NCBI RefSeq assembly: GCF_001563265.1
Contig: NZ_CP005084.1
Coordinates: forward strand, 752,001-816,000
DNA: 64,000 bases
Reading direction: 5' to 3'
Source of the DNA: Sphingobium sp. TKS
GTDB lineage: Bacteria > Pseudomonadota > Alphaproteobacteria > Sphingomonadales > Sphingomonadaceae
Part shown: positions 63,262 through 64,000 of the stretch, piece after piece
Layout of the letters: each line of letters begins with the position of its first letter
How positions within the stretch are numbered: the stretch's first letter is position 1
The notes under the pieces: generated by a model
Seen by the model: the letters and a program-made list of their open reading frames with translations, nothing else
Database searches by the model: none
Told to the model about the DNA's origin: nothing
Made by a program: the position numbers and the translations under genes

Positions 63262-63524
63262 GCGGCATCTTTTCATCCCGGCCCGGACAGCCCGCCATTC
63301 GCATGATTGTCGGCACCCATCTGCTGCTAACGATCCAGGCGGGGCTGGTGCTGTGGTCGGCTACGGAATTGGACATGGGCCTGCGCTGCATTGTCTGCGC
63401 TGCCGGCCTGCTGGGGCTCGCCGCCATCATCACAGCGATCCGCGGAGGAGAGGAGGAGGAAGGCCGGGTGTGGCGGCCCTATCGGCTGCGCAATCATGCG
63501 TGGCGTGGAGGCGGGCGGTCATGA
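63258..63524 (+). CDS. small membrane protein in the traC-traW slot, 2
   Basis: 88 residues; one or two hydrophobic segments (MIVGTHLLLTIQAGLVLWSA; CIVCAAGLLGLAAIITAI) and a basic end (RPYRLRNHAWRGGGRS). Unknown function, part of the coupled tra operon (ATGA overlap with traW). Confidence 0.6.
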   Translation: MSGIFSSRPGQPAIRMIVGTHLLLTIQAGLVLWSATELDMGLRCIVCAAGLLGLAAIITAIRGGEEEEGRVWRPYRLRNHAWRGGGRS

Positions 63525-64000
63525 TCCAACGCATCCTCCTTGCAGGCATGGCGATAGGCTGTTGTGTGCTGGCTGTCCCTGCGGCCATCGCCAGCACCGC
63601 GACGATCGGCCGAACCTGGCCGATATCCGAGCCGGACGCGCTGGCAGAGATCGAAGCGCGAGCCGCGCGACAACCCGCCAATATGGCGGCTCAATTTGGT
63701 CCACGCGCGAACTGGTCGGCACTACGTGCTGCGTCGCTCGGGAACGCCCGACAGGACCGAACCCGTTTCGTCGTGCCCTTCTATACCCTGTCCGACGAAA
63801 TCCGCCTGCCTGGTGGCAAGCTGCTTTATCCCAAGGGCTTCACCTTCAATCCACTCGACTATGTCTCGCTGCCCCAGCGTCTCGTCATCGTCCATCCGCG
63901 AAACCTTGGCTGGGCACTCGATCATGCCCGGCTCACCGATTTCATCCTGCTGACGGCGGGCGACGCGCTCGAACTTTCCGAGCGAACCGGGCGGGCGCTG
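63521..64000 (+). CDS. traW: conjugal transfer protein TraW, 3' end cut by window
   Basis: 160 residues visible: signal peptide (LLAGMAIGCCVLAVPAAIAS), then IGRTWPISEPDALAEIEARA, the TraW N-terminal signature, and FVVPFYTLSDEIRLPGGKLLYPKGFTFNPLDYVSLPQRLVIV. Periplasmic pilus-assembly factor. The operon continues to the right. Confidence 0.88.
   Translation, partial: MIQRILLAGMAIGCCVLAVPAAIASTATIGRTWPISEPDALAEIEARAARQPANMAAQFGPRANWSALRAASLGNARQDRTRFVVPFYTLSDEIRLPGGKLLYPKGFTFNPLDYVSLPQRLVIVHPRNLGWALDHARLTDFILLTAGDALELSERTGRAL

Noticed and set aside
1..64000. CRISPR array or rRNA/tRNA genes
   Set aside because: No regularly spaced repeats or recognisable RNA gene sequences were seen on either strand.

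Overview
The window looks like Alphaproteobacteria, family Sphingomonadaceae (Sphingobium/Novosphingobium-like). This is inferred from the high-GC coding style, the fused cysNC gene, sphingomonad-type small proteins around the transfer genes, and a lasso peptide locus of the sphingomonad/Asticcacaulis type. No rRNA, tRNA, CRISPR array, integrase or replication initiator was recognised.

Region 1 (1-7863) reads as ordinary chromosome or chromid. It holds the end of an SDR oxidoreductase, a DUF1214 protein, a PAPS-type sulfotransferase and an AraC regulator on the minus strand, then the sulfate activation set cysD, cysNC and cysQ on the plus strand. CysD/CysNC make PAPS and CysQ removes the PAP by-product, so the set could serve the neighbouring sulfotransferase.

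Region 2 (about 8.0-64 kb, running off the right edge) is the backbone of a conjugative element, either an ICE or a plasmid; the sequence does not decide which. The relaxosome half (ribbon-helix-helix protein, TraD, TraI/MobF relaxase, lytic transglycosylase; 8384-14176, minus) is translationally coupled by ATGA overlaps. The F-type secretion half (DsbC, pilin, TraL, E, K, B, V, C, W; 55024-64000, plus) lies about 41 kb away. Between them are maintenance genes: two DUF2493 paralogues, DUF6117, DUF736, two DUF5983 genes, a GHKL ATPase, DUF932, a MucR-like protein with a histone-H1-like tail, a 1431-residue methyltransferase/strawberry-notch helicase, an orphan ParB, a CHC2/Toprim protein, RadC and several small regulators. 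An IS630-family element (21814-22865) sits directly in front of one of them.

Region 3 (38.4-54.7 kb) is cargo inside the element: an antitoxin-like gene without a visible toxin, an AbiE type IV toxin-antitoxin pair, a frameshifted zinc-ribbon gene, a TacA/TacT-like DUF1778-GNAT pair with a clear operator, and a complete lasso peptide locus. That locus has a FecI/FecR sigma/anti-sigma pair, a TonB receptor with an STN domain and an Atxe2-like isopeptidase on the plus strand, converging on cyclase (C), fused RRE-protease (B) and an easily missed 44-residue precursor (A) on the minus strand. GntR and XRE regulators follow. The precursor, at 52799-52933, is the main discovery candidate. Its predicted 22-residue core begins GIEGKARD (Gly1-Asp8 ring) and ends TGMGILDE, with a strong hairpin between its gene and the processing genes.
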